Shown here: one piece after another, positions 18,612-38,443 of the stretch
Layout of the letters: each line of letters opens with the position of its first letter
Position numbering within the stretch: the first letter of the stretch is position 1
Assembly (NCBI GenBank): GCA_963772315.1
Contig: CAVYWJ010000004.1
Span: forward strand, 3,596,001-3,660,000
DNA from: Haliangium sp963772315
Lineage (GTDB): Bacteria; Myxococcota_A; Polyangia; Haliangiales; Haliangiaceae
Direction: 5' to 3'
DNA length: 64,000 nucleotides
Notes under the pieces: generated by a model
What the model was told of the DNA's origin: nothing
Seen by the model: only the letters and a program-made list of their open reading frames with translations
Databases searched by the model: none
Translations under genes and position numbers: made by a program

Positions 18612-19268
18612 GTGATGCCGGACACCGTACAGCAGCTGATCGCGCAGTGCCGCGCGGGCACGATCGAAGAGCAGGACCGTGCAGTGGAGGCGCTGCTGCA
18701 AGACGAGGACTACCTGGTTCGCTCCCGGGCGATCGCTGCGCTGGGGTACCTCGCCTACCAGCCGGCCGCGCCGCTCATTGCCACGCTCCTGCAGGAGGAT
18801 CCCGATGAGCTGGTGCGCGCGGAGGCGGCCGAGACCCTGGGCGATCTGGGCGCCAGGGCGGCCTTGCCCGCGCTGCAGGCGGCGCTGGCGCAGGATCCCG
18901 ACGAGAGCGTGCGCGCCTACGCCGCCATCGCCATCGGGCTCCTGGAGGATCCTGCCAGCCCTGCGTGGCTCCAGGAACGCCAGGCAGACGAGCCGTCCCT
19001 GCGTGTCCAGGTCGAGATCCTGGGCGCGCGCTACCGGCTGGGAGACACGGCCGCGCTGCCGCCGCTCCTGGCGCTCCTGGCCACGGCCGACGAGGACCTG
19101 GCCACGCGCATGCTCAACGTGTTCGATGACCTGCTCACCCGGCGCCCGCTGCCTGCGGTCCGTGCCGACGCAGCGGCGATCGAGGCCGCGCTGGACGCGG
19201 TGGGCGCGCGCGCGCCCATCCTGCAGGGGCACGTCGAAAAGCTGCGCGACCATCTGCCCCGGGCCTGA
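18612..19268 (+). CDS. HEAT-repeat protein (copy 2, shorter paralogue)
   Basis: A 218-residue protein aligned to copy 1 from its start (DTVQQLIAQCRAG vs DTVQELIAQCGSG) but lacking about one and a half HEAT repeats near the N-terminus. The shared parts include LAYQPAA, LVRAEAAETLGD and VEILGARYRL. GTG 18612 corresponds to ATG 17091 of copy 1; ATG 18615 is possible. Divergence is moderate and the frame is intact, so both copies have been maintained since duplication. Confidence 0.8.
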   Translation: MMPDTVQQLIAQCRAGTIEEQDRAVEALLQDEDYLVRSRAIAALGYLAYQPAAPLIATLLQEDPDELVRAEAAETLGDLGARAALPALQAALAQDPDESVRAYAAIAIGLLEDPASPAWLQERQADEPSLRVQVEILGARYRLGDTAALPPLLALLATADEDLATRMLNVFDDLLTRRPLPAVRADAAAIEAALDAVGARAPILQGHVEKLRDHLPRA

Positions 19269-19313
19269 GCCCCGGCCCGCGCGCGGCGTGCTGCGCCTCG
19301 GGAGCGCGTGGCG

Positions 19314-20028
19314 CTACCGGGAGCCGTTCTTGACGGCGCGCGGGTTGGCTCGCTCCTGATAGCCGCGCGTCTCCTGCATGAGCCGCTTGAGGACGATCAC
19401 GCGCACCTGATGGCTGAGCTCGGTGTTGTGCGGCAGTGGCACGAGGGCCGTATGGGTCACGCCTTGCGGGTCCTGTGATTCCCGGAGATCGAAGCTCACG
19501 CCCGTGGGATCCGTGACCTTGCCAAGATCCGAGACATCGCTCTCCCAGCACACGATCGCGTGCAGGTTGGCGAACGCATGGTTGATGTTCGACTCGAGCA
19601 CATGCTTGATCTCGGTGTACGCGACCTTGTCGCGCGCCAGCAGGTCACCGGGATCCGCCGCCTTCTTGCGCACCAGGAGATCGATGCCGCGATAGTCGTC
19701 GTAGTCCAGGATCTCGAGGCGCAGGAGGTCTGGATCCACGATCTCGAGCTGGCTGATGAGCCCGAACAGCGTGACCTCGCGCTGTGGCTCGAAGAACTCG
19801 AACGGCTCGCCGCCCGGAAGCTGGATGCTGCACAGGCTCTTCTTGTTGTAGCGCGCCAGTCGCCTGTGGAAGGCCTTGCTGTCCTTCTCGCGCAGGCGGG
19901 CCAGGCGATCCTCCTCGTACTCCTCGAGGAAGCGCTGCACGTCTTCGTCCAGCTCGAGCTTCCCTGAGGTAGTCGATGATCCCCTGGCGCACGCCATCGA
20001 GCAGCGCTGCCTGCCCGGCGCTGCTCAT
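19314..20028 (-). CDS. Putative PD-(D/E)XK nuclease-like domain protein (frameshift near 19963)
   Basis: The start MSSAGQAALLDGVRQ at 20028 joins KLELDEDVQRFLEEYEED after removal of one base from the CCC at 19962-19964, giving 237 residues. The central part DYDDYRGIDLLVRKK .. VAYTEIKHVLE .. HAFANLHAIVCWES has the D-Xn-ExK spacing of restriction-endonuclease-like folds and resembles domains ending in NHSF..IVCWD seen in defence-associated proteins. The N-terminus is a charged helix. I cannot tell whether it cleaves DNA. It is encoded next to the duplicated HEAT genes, on the opposite strand. Confidence 0.5.
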
Positions 20029-20099
20029 GCCTGCAATCTAGGGAACACCCCCCAGGTTGGCAACGCGCGGCACCGCGGGCGCGGGCGCGGGCGGGCCCG

Positions 20100-20846
20100 T
20101 CAGTTGGTCGCCTGGATGATCACGTTGACGGGCTCGATCTCGAACTGCACGCGCAGCTCGGCGGCGTCCTCGGTGCGGCCGGCGTGGATCATGAGATTGG
20201 TCATGGTGACCAGCCAGCGGCGGTGCTCCTCGGGGCGGCCCATGCGATTGCAGATCTCGGCCAGGTTGCCGCAGTAGCAGATGACGCCCTCGGTGTCGCC
20301 GGTGTCCTGGCAGCCGGCAAACGCCTCGAACGTGGCGTCGTAGGCCTTCTCCAGGCGGTTCAGGCGGTAGTAGGCCTCGCCGAGCGCGCCCTGGACCGCG
20401 GGCAGGTACGCGTCGATGGCCGTGCCGTTCAGGTGCGCCATCTCGCCGACGATGCCCTCCAGCAGGCTGACCGCGTGCTTGTAGCTGCCGTCGCTCATCG
20501 AGGTCTTGGCCTCGGTGAAGGCCTGCTCCCAGCGCACGATGGGGTTACTGCCGTCGCGCATGCCTTGCAGGAGCTCGATGAGCTTGTGCTCGCCTTCCTC
20601 CTCGAAGGCCAGGGCGACGGCGATGAGGCCGTTGGCGTAGCGCTCCACACGGCCGGCGTCGGTGCGCACGGCCTCGGGGATGGTGCGCCAGGTGGGGAAG
20701 TGATCGAGGATGACCTGCCGGTGTTCCTTGCAGAGGATGCGGAGGCCACCCTGATCGTCAGCAGCCACGGCGTCGAACAGCGCCTCGCGCACGAGCTCGG
20801 GCGATGCCGCAGCGCGTCCTTTCTTCAAGAAATGGAAGATGCCCAT
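20100..20846 (-). CDS. TPR-like helical protein, function unknown
   Basis: A 248-residue protein starting at ATG 20846 with MGIFHFLKKGRAA. The body is alpha-helical with TPR-like pairs such as SYKHAVSLLEGIVGEM, LGEAYYRLNRLEKAYDATFEAF and YCGNLAEICNRMGRPEEHR, which suggests a protein-binding superhelix. It has no signal peptide or enzymatic motif. It ends 71 bases upstream of the preceding minus-strand gene and is divergent from the aminotransferase gene (132-base gap). Confidence 0.65.
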   Translation of the reverse strand: MGIFHFLKKGRAAASPELVREALFDAVAADDQGGLRILCKEHRQVILDHFPTWRTIPEAVRTDAGRVERYANGLIAVALAFEEEGEHKLIELLQGMRDGSNPIVRWEQAFTEAKTSMSDGSYKHAVSLLEGIVGEMAHLNGTAIDAYLPAVQGALGEAYYRLNRLEKAYDATFEAFAGCQDTGDTEGVICYCGNLAEICNRMGRPEEHRRWLVTMTNLMIHAGRTEDAAELRVQFEIEPVNVIIQATN

Positions 20847-20978
20847 CGAGAATACTGTAGCGCATCGCGCCTCCAAGACCCGTGCTCCGCGCGCGCGAAC
20901 CGTGCCCCCCGGCGCGATGACGCAGGCCGCACGACAGCGACCTGAATCGCGGGCGCGCGGCCATGGCACACTGGGCCC

Positions 20979-22106
20979 ATGCCGACATTCCCGCCCAACG
21001 GTATCCTGTCGCTGCTCGACACCTCGCTGCCACACAACCTGGCCGAGAGCACGTCCGCGGATCTCAGGCTCGGAGAGCTCCTCGATGAGCGCATGATCGC
21101 GCGCCTGGGCCAGCTCGCGCTCGGCTACGGCACGTCGCGCGGCGCCGGCGAGCTGCGCGCGCTGATCGCGGACAGCACGGGCGTGGACGCAGACGAGATC
21201 CTGGTGACGCAGGGCGCGGCCAGCGCGCTCTTCCTGGCGATGTTCACGCTGTGCAGCCCGGGTGACGAGATCGCGATCGCGATGCCGCAGTTCCCGCCCG
21301 CGGTCGACATGATCGCGGCCGTGCAGGCGACGCAGCGGCGGTTCCAGCAGCGCTTCGATCAGGGCTACCAGATCGACCTCGACGGGTTTCGCGCCGCGCT
21401 GACGCCGGCCACGCGGCTCGCGGTCGTCACCTCGCCGCACAATCCCTCGGGCGTCACCGCCTCGCCCGCCACGCTGCAGCGCATGGTCGCGATCCTGGCC
21501 GAGGTGAGCCCGGCGGCGTATCTGCTGGTCGACGAGACCTACCGCGAGGCCGCGTACGGCGACGCCGCGGTGCCAGCCTCGGCCGCGTCGCTGTCGCCGC
21601 GCGTGCTGACGGTCAGCTCGGTCTCCAAGGCGCTGGGCGCGCCCGGCCTGCGCATCGGCTGGCTGACGTGCCGCGATCAGGCGCTGATGGAGCTCTTCGC
21701 GCGCGCGAAGATGAACGTGTCGGTCTCGTGCTCGGTGGTCGACGAGACGCTGGCGGCCGAGGTGCTGCGCCGCAAGCAAGACCTCCTGCGCACGCGCCGT
21801 CACATGCTGGCCGCGGCCCTGGACAAGGTCGCTGCCTGGGCCGACGCGCATCGCGCGCTGGTCGAGTGGGTGCGCCCGCAGGGGGGCGCGCTGTCGTGCG
21901 TCCGTCTGCGCGCCGATGTCTACGATTCAACCCGCGTGGAAGCCTTCCGGCGCGCGCTGCCCGCGCACGGTGTCATGGTCGGACACGGCGACTGGTTCTA
22001 CGAGGAGGAGCGGGTCTTCCGGCTGGGTTTCGGCCACCTGCCGCTGGAGCGTCTCGACCCCGCGCTGGCCGCGCTCGGGCACGCGCTGGCGTCAGCCGCG
22101 GGCTGA
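20979..22106 (+). CDS. Class I/II PLP-dependent aminotransferase
   Basis: A 375-residue fold-type I aminotransferase. The PLP lysine is K217 in SSVSKALGAPGLRIGW. Also present are the cofactor loop TQGAASALFLAM, the TSPHNPSG block carrying the phosphate-site Asn, and the LLVDETYREA aspartate. It resembles the histidinol-phosphate/threonine-phosphate group and generic amino acid aminotransferases. With no pathway neighbours, the substrate is open. ATG 20979 fits the family N-terminus. The gene converges on glyA with a long hairpin element between. Confidence 0.85.
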   Translation: MPTFPPNGILSLLDTSLPHNLAESTSADLRLGELLDERMIARLGQLALGYGTSRGAGELRALIADSTGVDADEILVTQGAASALFLAMFTLCSPGDEIAIAMPQFPPAVDMIAAVQATQRRFQQRFDQGYQIDLDGFRAALTPATRLAVVTSPHNPSGVTASPATLQRMVAILAEVSPAAYLLVDETYREAAYGDAAVPASAASLSPRVLTVSSVSKALGAPGLRIGWLTCRDQALMELFARAKMNVSVSCSVVDETLAAEVLRRKQDLLRTRRHMLAAALDKVAAWADAHRALVEWVRPQGGALSCVRLRADVYDSTRVEAFRRALPAHGVMVGHGDWFYEEERVFRLGFGHLPLERLDPALAALGHALASAAG

Positions 22107-22148
22107 GCGGGCCGGCGCAGGGCCGCGAGGCCGAGCGCCGCGGGCTGA

Positions 22149-22291
22149 GAAACCCTCACAAAACCTGCTGCGCGTGTCGATGGCGGCGTTGGGGCTTGCG
22201 CTCCGGTGCTCACGTACCCGGCGTACGCTGCGCTCCGGTGCTCGCCCCTGCCTTGCCCTCGACCCGCTCGCGACGGTTTTGTGAGGGTTTC
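22149..22291. repeat. Long hairpin element, copy 2: locus-specific stem, conserved ~107-bp loop
   Basis: A perfect 17-bp inverted repeat, GAAACCCTCACAAAACC (22149-22165) and GGTTTTGTGAGGGTTTC (22275-22291), encloses a ~109-base loop. The loop begins TGCTGCGCG, contains GCGTTGGGG and two copies of TGCGCTCCGGTGCTC around CGTACCCGGCGTACG, and ends CGACCCGCTCGCGAC. This is the same order and nearly the same sequence as in copy 1 at 12.8 kb, while the stems are unrelated. It lies between convergent aminotransferase and glyA genes, ending nine bases from the glyA stop. Confidence 0.85.
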
Positions 22292-22300
22292 GGAGCGGGC

Positions 22301-23548
<1,248 letters not shown>

Positions 23549-23782
23549 GGGCGTAGCTTGGGCCAAGCCTCGCGGGCTTTGCAAGCCCGGGCGCGGAGCG
23601 GGCGCAATACCGGATGGCGGGCGCGCGATCGCGGGCCGGGACGGGTTGATCCCGGTCGCGGGGGCGGGTCGTGACGATCCCTGTGGAGGCAATCATTTCG
23701 CGGGATTGGCGGGCGGAAGCCGTGTCGGGACAGGCCGCCTCGTCAGTGCGCGTCAGACAGATGGGGTACAACCGCCCGCGTC

Positions 23783-26418
<2,636 letters not shown>

Positions 26419-26435
26419 GCCGGGGGAGACGCCCC

Positions 26436-26538
26436 GGGCTCGGTGCCGGGCGCGTCGCGACGACTCAGCGCTCCGTGCTCCGCACTTCGCTGCGGCCTCC
26501 GGCCGCATTCGTCGTCGCGACGACCCGGCACCGAGCCC
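26436..26538. repeat. Long inverted repeat after mutS, related to the hairpin elements
   Basis: The left arm (26436-26464) begins GGGCTCGGTGCCGGG and continues GTCGCGACGAC. The right arm (26511-26538) is its complement except for a short bulge, giving roughly 26 paired bases. The 46-base loop contains GCGCTCCGTGCTC, one base short of the GCGCTCCGGTGCTC repeat in the loops at 12.8 and 22.2 kb. It starts 17 bases after the mutS stop and probably terminates that transcript. There is no T-run. Confidence 0.75.
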
Positions 26539-26702
26539 TCGGCACCCGCGGGCCGCGCGCTGGGGGCGGCGGACCCCTGGCGCGGGCCAGCCGTGGTTGG
26601 GAGCCCCCCAAACGTGCGTTCGCCCGGCTAGCAAGTGCCTGGAATGACTGTGTCTGAGCGTGGTACGGAAGCTGCTATCAGTCACCGCAGGAGGCGAGAC
26701 TC

Positions 26703-28928
<2,226 letters not shown>

Positions 28929-28959
28929 CGCTGTGGCGACACGGAACAGGAGACGAGAC

Positions 28960-29814
28960 ATGACAAAGATTCGCTTCGCAACCAAGACGTTCCTCGTCCT
29001 CGCCACCGCGGCCGTGCTCCTGGGTACGGCCGGGAGCGCGCAGGCTGGCCGTGGCGGCAGCCACGCGCGCATCCAGAACGCGATCCGCACCGGCTCGGTC
29101 GAGGTGATCATCGCCGAGGTCGAGCGCGCCGAGCGGCTGATCTGCTCGAGCGCGTGCATCGAGACCATGATGTCGCTGCTCGAAGACTCGCGGTATGAAG
29201 TCCGCGAGGTCGCGGGCTGGTGGTTCGCGCGCCGTCCCGCGCAGAAGCGGGAGCTGCGCGAGCGCTCGCTGGCCGCGCTGCAGGGCAGCGACGCGACCGA
29301 CGCGCGCAACGCGGCCGACACGCTGGGCGCGTTCCGCGACGCGACCGCGTTGACCCAGCTGGCGGCGGCAGCGCAGCGCCAGGATCTCTCGGCCGAGGCG
29401 CGGCAGGCCGCGGTGCGGGCCCTGGGCCTCATCCGCAAGGCCGACGCCAATCCCGCGCTGACTGCGGCGCTGCGTGACGGCGACGCCCGGGTGCGCCTGG
29501 AGGCCGCGACCGCGTGGTTCCTGATCACCGGCCAGGCCGGGGCCGCGCCCGTGGTCGCGCTGCTCGGTGACGCCGACGTCGAGGTGCGCCGCAAGGCTGC
29601 GTCGGTGGTCGGCGGGCTGCGCGAGGCCACCGGCCGCGCCGCCCTGGAGCAGCGCCTGGCCAGCGACGAGGACACGCTGGTGCGCCGGCACAGCGCCTGG
29701 GCCCTGGGTCAGATCGGCGACCCGGCCAGCCGCGCCGCGCTGCAGGCCGCCGAGGGCGATGCCTCCTCGCTGGTGCGGAGCACGGCACGCGCCGCGCTGC
29801 GCGAGCTGCGCTAG
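28960..29814 (+). CDS. Secreted HEAT-repeat protein
   Basis: A 284-residue protein with signal peptide (MTKIRFATKTFLVLATAAV.., cleavage near SAQA) and HEAT repeats over the whole mature part: VRALGLIRKADANPAL, VRLEAATAWFLITG, VRRKAASVVGGLRE, VRRHSAWALGQIGD. ATG 28960 is preceded by ACAGGAGAC. It lies between two HzsA-related lipoproteins and is probably cotranscribed with the first; a strong terminator follows at 29918. A periplasmic scaffold for these lipoproteins is a reasonable guess. Confidence 0.75.
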   Translation: MTKIRFATKTFLVLATAAVLLGTAGSAQAGRGGSHARIQNAIRTGSVEVIIAEVERAERLICSSACIETMMSLLEDSRYEVREVAGWWFARRPAQKRELRERSLAALQGSDATDARNAADTLGAFRDATALTQLAAAAQRQDLSAEARQAAVRALGLIRKADANPALTAALRDGDARVRLEAATAWFLITGQAGAAPVVALLGDADVEVRRKAASVVGGLREATGRAALEQRLASDEDTLVRRHSAWALGQIGDPASRAALQAAEGDASSLVRSTARAALRELR

Positions 29815-29917
29815 CAGCTCATTCCGGACGAGATGATCAGTAAAGAGCCGGGTGCCCGGGCCGTGCGCGTGTGAGTCACAGGCGCTGGTCCGGAGCCGGG
29901 CAGGGGATGTCCCCATG

Positions 29918-29959
29918 AGCGCGCAAGCCTCCTCGCCGGGGCTTGCGCGTTCGTTTTTT
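29918..29959 (+). terminator. Rho-independent terminator
   Basis: GCGCGCAAGCC (29919-29929) pairs with GGCTTGCGCGT (29940-29950), followed by a six-T run at 29954-29959. It is the clearest intrinsic terminator in the window. It ends the 26.7-29.8 kb operon and separates it from the next lipoprotein gene at 29992. Confidence 0.85.
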
Positions 29960-29991
29960 CCGCTGCCGGCGAGTATCATGGAGGCTCATCC

Positions 29992-32994
<3,003 letters not shown>

Positions 32995-33013
32995 ACCGGG
33001 CGTCTCCGATCGA

Positions 33014-33039
33014 GCACGGCGTGGGTAGGTGGGCCGTGC
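33014..33039 (+). terminator. Probable hairpin terminator
   Basis: GCACGGC (33014-33020) pairs with GCCGTGC (33033-33039) across a 12-base loop, 19 bases after the preceding stop codon. There is no T-run, so termination would need a factor. Confidence 0.4.
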
Positions 33040-33100
33040 TTGTAGGATAAAGATCGTCGCGATACACTCAGCCGCTGAATACGCAGCGGAGCTCGATCGT

Positions 33101-33934
<834 letters not shown>

Positions 33935-34012
33935 GCGCCCAGCCGGCGCAGGAGCCGCCTGCAGCCGGGACGGCAGCGGCTCCGACTGCAGCCTGGACGG
34001 CTGCAGCCTGGC

Positions 34013-35266
34013 TCACTGCTTGAGCGACTCGAGCTGCTTTTCCAGCCCGGAGCCGGCTTCGATGGTGTTCTTGACCAGCTCGTTGAGCTGGGCCACGCGA
34101 CGCAGATAGGCTGCCTCGGAAACTGTCTGCTCGGTCCCCTTGTAGAGGGACTCGAAGATCTCGTTGGGCAGGAGCGGCAGCAGCTTGGCACCTGGAACGT
34201 TTGCGCCTTCGGGGAAGGCGATCGCCGTGGGACCCCAGCCCGGGCTGGTGGTGTTCTGGTCGCGCACGCCAAAGCCCTGCGGCGGACCGGACGGGCACTT
34301 GGGCTCGGCGCTGATCTTGCCGTCGCACACCGGCGGACCGATCTCGACCAGGCGCGCGCCGAACATCTTGCCTTGCTCGGCTTCGGCCTTGGTCGGCACG
34401 TCGATGACCACGCCGTAGCGGTAGAAGTCGAGGTAGCGGTTCACGCTCTCGTCGGGCTTGGCCGCTTCGATGCGGGTCTTGGCCTCTTTCAGAGCCTTGC
34501 TGTCGTTCTCGGTCGCCTTGACGTGGGCCTCGACCAGCTCGCGGATCGCGATGATGTCGCTGTAGTACCCCATGATGCTCGTCACCAGGCCGCTGTCGAG
34601 CTCGTAGTACTTCTTGGAGAAGGTGTCGGGGTCGAGCGTCGGCCAGATCTTCTTGTCGCCCAGGGCCTGGCTCAGCGTCTCGTCATCGACGGGGAAGGCG
34701 AGACCGCCGCTGGCCTTCTCCTGCGACTTCAGCAGCGCGTTCTGGATGTTCTCCAGGCTCGCCTTGCGCAGGCGCTTCATGTCCTCGCCCACGGCCACGC
34801 CGTCGGCCAGCGCCGCGTCCGTGATGCTGGAGTTCGCGGACATCTGACCGAACAACCAGCCAGCGAGCAGGCCTACCACCGCGATGCCGGCAGGAATGCC
34901 AAAGCGGATCAGCGACGACTGGTTGCCGACGTTCTCCACCGGCTTGCCGTCGTTGATGTACACGATCTCGGGTGCGGCGGCGGAGCGCTGCTGCGCGGCC
35001 ATCGCATTCATCGCGCCGAATGGATCCTCGCTGGCATCGGGCAGCTTGGGCTGCGGGGCCCGGGCGCCAGGCGGCACCGGGACCGATATCGAGCCCTTGC
35101 CGGCGACTCCGGGCGGCGGCACGATGCCTCCGGGCGGAGTCAAGGCACCTTGCTGGCCCGCAGGGCCACCTTTCTTGAGACCGAGCCGGGCTTTAAGATC
35201 GCTGATGTTGGCGGCGCCCGACTTTTTCTGAGACTGGCTCAAAAGCTCCTCCAGGGTGGGAGTCAC
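34013..35266 (-). CDS. Single-pass membrane protein with large extracytoplasmic domain
   Basis: A 417-residue protein from GTG 35266. The first ~135 residues are Pro/Gly-rich and look disordered, with the helix-like start TLEELLSQSQKKSG. One membrane segment (IRFGIPAGIAVVGLLAGWLFG) follows, then a ~260-residue helical domain containing CDGKISAEPKCPSGPP, a possible disulfide pair, and a C-terminal coiled-coil-like end. Unrecognised family; such N-in, single-span proteins are often envelope scaffolds. It is divergent from the GTG 35592 gene. Confidence 0.6.
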   Translation of the reverse strand: MTPTLEELLSQSQKKSGAANISDLKARLGLKKGGPAGQQGALTPPGGIVPPPGVAGKGSISVPVPPGARAPQPKLPDASEDPFGAMNAMAAQQRSAAAPEIVYINDGKPVENVGNQSSLIRFGIPAGIAVVGLLAGWLFGQMSANSSITDAALADGVAVGEDMKRLRKASLENIQNALLKSQEKASGGLAFPVDDETLSQALGDKKIWPTLDPDTFSKKYYELDSGLVTSIMGYYSDIIAIRELVEAHVKATENDSKALKEAKTRIEAAKPDESVNRYLDFYRYGVVIDVPTKAEAEQGKMFGARLVEIGPPVCDGKISAEPKCPSGPPQGFGVRDQNTTSPGWGPTAIAFPEGANVPGAKLLPLLPNEIFESLYKGTEQTVSEAAYLRRVAQLNELVKNTIEAGSGLEKQLESLKQ

Positions 35267-35591
35267 TCTAGTTGCGTTGCGTGATTGCTGTCAAGGATAA
35301 CACAAGCATTCCAAGGTGATGGCTTGTGTTGCAGGGCATGGGTAAGAGCCTGACACACTTTCCGTCGCGCCGTTGCTCGCTGTGGCGAGCCAGCTACGGC
35401 ACGTTGTGAAGATAGGTTCACGCGTGCATGCAGGTTCCTGTGATGATCCCGAGCCAAATCCAGGGAATCCTATCATCCCGGCGCGCCCGGTGGTGATTTC
35501 GTGCTTGGCCCGCACCATGCACTGTGAAACATTTCGAATGCGCCTCCGTCTCATCGGAGCGCGGTGTCGCGCCCCAACGAGGAGAACTCTC
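35267..35591. other. Divergent intergenic region with inverted repeat
   Basis: About 325 bases, less GC-rich than the rest. AACACAAGC (35299-35307) and GCTTGTGTT (35322-35330) form a perfect 9-bp inverted repeat 33 bases upstream of the minus-strand gene, which could be an operator or a 5' UTR hairpin. Otherwise I see no RNA gene or recognisable promoter boxes. The frame that runs into the next gene from 35373 is open but has no good start signal. Confidence 0.45.
35580..35585 (+). promoter_or_regulatory. Ribosome binding site selecting GTG 35592
   Basis: AGGAGA lies six bases before GTG 35592, directly before a standard signal peptide. Upstream in-frame starts such as ATG 35538 lack such a site and would put an extra basic stretch before the signal. 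Confidence 0.6.
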
Positions 35592-36530
35592 GTGCCCCGA
35601 TCTCGCCCCCTGGCTCGCTCCTTTACCCGCTCCCTGCTTCCCGCTCTCGCCGCTGCCTTGCTGGCCATCCCGGCGATGGCGGCCATCGATGCGCCGCTCG
35701 CCCACGCCGACCGCGGCATCCATGTCTCCGGCGGCGTCCGCGCGTCGGGCAGGGTGAACGTTCGCGTGGGCGGGGCGCGTATCCGTCCTCGCCGCCATGT
35801 CGTCTATCGTCGATACGAGCCGCGGCCGGTGCGGTTTCACATGGGCGGCTCGGTCTACTGGGGCGGCGGCATCTATGTCGGCCCGCGCTTCGCCTCGCCG
35901 CCTCCGCCTCCTCCTCCGCCACCCCCGCCGCCGCCCGACTGCGCGTGCGACGTCGGCTACGGGTACGGCGACGACCAGGGCTACGAGCAAGGCTACGACT
36001 ATCCGCCGCCGCCTCCGCAGCACGTGGCCGCGCCGCCGGCCGTGGCAGTGTCCGCACCGCCGCCGGTCGCCGAGCTGCCGCGCCTGGGCCTGGGTGTCTA
36101 CGCCGGATCGGTCAACATCGACAACCGCACCCAGGGTGGTGAGCTTGGCCTGTTCGGCCGCCTGCGCCTGACCGAGAAGGTCTACGTCGAGGCCGAGCTG
36201 GCAGCGGCCGAGATGACCGACGCCCGCCTCGATAACCGCCTGGGCGCCGCGCTGCTCTTCGACTTCTCGCCTCGCTCGCGCTTCTCGCTCAACGTCCTCG
36301 GCGGCGTGGGCCTCACCCAGAGCCAGACCAACGAGATCATCACCGATGAGAAGAGCTACGGCGAGCTCGGCCTCGGCCTGACCTACCGGCCCACCGCGCG
36401 CTTCCACATCGCGGCCGACGCGCGCGTCGGTCAGCGCACCCCCCTGATGGACGAGTTCGAGACCAGCAGCACGCCGATCGAGGCCGAGAACTTCAGCCGC
36501 GGCCGTCTCAGCGCCATCGTCCTCTTCTGA
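35592..36530 (+). CDS. Outer-membrane beta-barrel-like protein with proline-rich linker
   Basis: A 312-residue protein. The signal peptide (RSLLPALAAALLAIPAMA) is followed by a beta-rich segment (GGVRASGRVNVRVGG), then a run of 13 prolines, CAC, and a second Pro/Tyr-rich stretch. The C-terminal ~150 residues (LGLGVYAGSVNIDNRTQGGEL to RLSAIVLF) have alternating hydrophobic strands and end in Phe, like an OmpA-type outer-membrane barrel. It probably sits in the outer membrane with a proline-rich periplasmic linker. Function unknown. Confidence 0.65.
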   Translation: MPRSRPLARSFTRSLLPALAAALLAIPAMAAIDAPLAHADRGIHVSGGVRASGRVNVRVGGARIRPRRHVVYRRYEPRPVRFHMGGSVYWGGGIYVGPRFASPPPPPPPPPPPPPDCACDVGYGYGDDQGYEQGYDYPPPPPQHVAAPPAVAVSAPPPVAELPRLGLGVYAGSVNIDNRTQGGELGLFGRLRLTEKVYVEAELAAAEMTDARLDNRLGAALLFDFSPRSRFSLNVLGGVGLTQSQTNEIITDEKSYGELGLGLTYRPTARFHIAADARVGQRTPLMDEFETSSTPIEAENFSRGRLSAIVLF

Positions 36531-36705
36531 TGCTCGTCTACCGTGCGTGGGGCCGTGCGTCGGGCCGCGTCGGGCCTCGGGCGGCACGGATTTGACACCT
36601 CCTCCGGCGCGGCTCGATAATCGTCGGGCCACGGAGGAGGCCCTCATGCAGCGATCGCGACCGTTCGAAAGGATGGCCCAGCCCCCGCTGGGCATGGCCG
36701 GTACC

Positions 36706-36712
36706 AAGGAGG
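36706..36712 (+). promoter_or_regulatory. Strong ribosome binding site for GTG 36717
   Basis: AAGGAGG sits four bases before GTG 36717 and selects this non-ATG start for the NamZ-like gene. Confidence 0.75.
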
Positions 36713-36716
36713 CCTC

Positions 36717-37891
<1,175 letters not shown>

Positions 37892-37892
<1 letters not shown>

Positions 37893-38443
37893 TGACCGCG
37901 CAGCGCACCATCGGGCTCTTTGGCGGCAGCTTCAACCCGCCCCACGTCGCGCACCAGATGGTCATGCTCTACGTGCTCGAGACCTGCGCCGTGGACGAGC
38001 TGTGGATGATTCCCACCTATCGCCACCCCTTTGCCAAGGAGCTCATCGAGTTCGAGCACCGCTGCCGCATGTGCGAGCTCGCCGCGGCGGCCCTGGGCAC
38101 GCGCGTGCGGGTCTCGCGCATCGAGGGCGAGCTGGCCCGGGATGTCAGCCGCACCCTCGACACCATCGAGGCCCTGGGCGCGCGCCACCCGGACACGCGC
38201 TTTCGCCTGGTCGTCGGCGCCGACATCTTGCAGGAGAGCCACAAGTGGTACCGCTGGGACCGCATCGAGGTCCTGGCGCCGCCGATCGTGGTCGGCCGCG
38301 CCGGGCTCGATGTGCGCGGGGTCGAGATGCCGGCCGTGTCGTCGACCGAGATCCGCGAGCGCCTGGCCCGCGGCGCGCCCGTCGACGATCTGGTGCCGTG
38401 CAGCGTGGTGCGCTACATCGACGAGCAAGGGCTCTATCGATGA
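37892..38443 (+). CDS. nadD: Nicotinate-mononucleotide adenylyltransferase
   Basis: A 183-residue nucleotidyltransferase. GLFGGSFNPPHVAHQ carries the family's GxFxPxHxxH motif, and VSSTEIRERLARG is the C-terminal ISSTxIR equivalent. It makes deamido-NAD from NaMN and ATP. The middle gene of namZ-nadD-DUF2520, it overlaps both neighbours (TGATG and ATGA). Confidence 0.92.

Noticed and set aside
23549..23782. Glycine riboswitch upstream of glyA
   Set aside because: I could not find the tandem aptamer core; the gap is GC-rich with only short hairpins.
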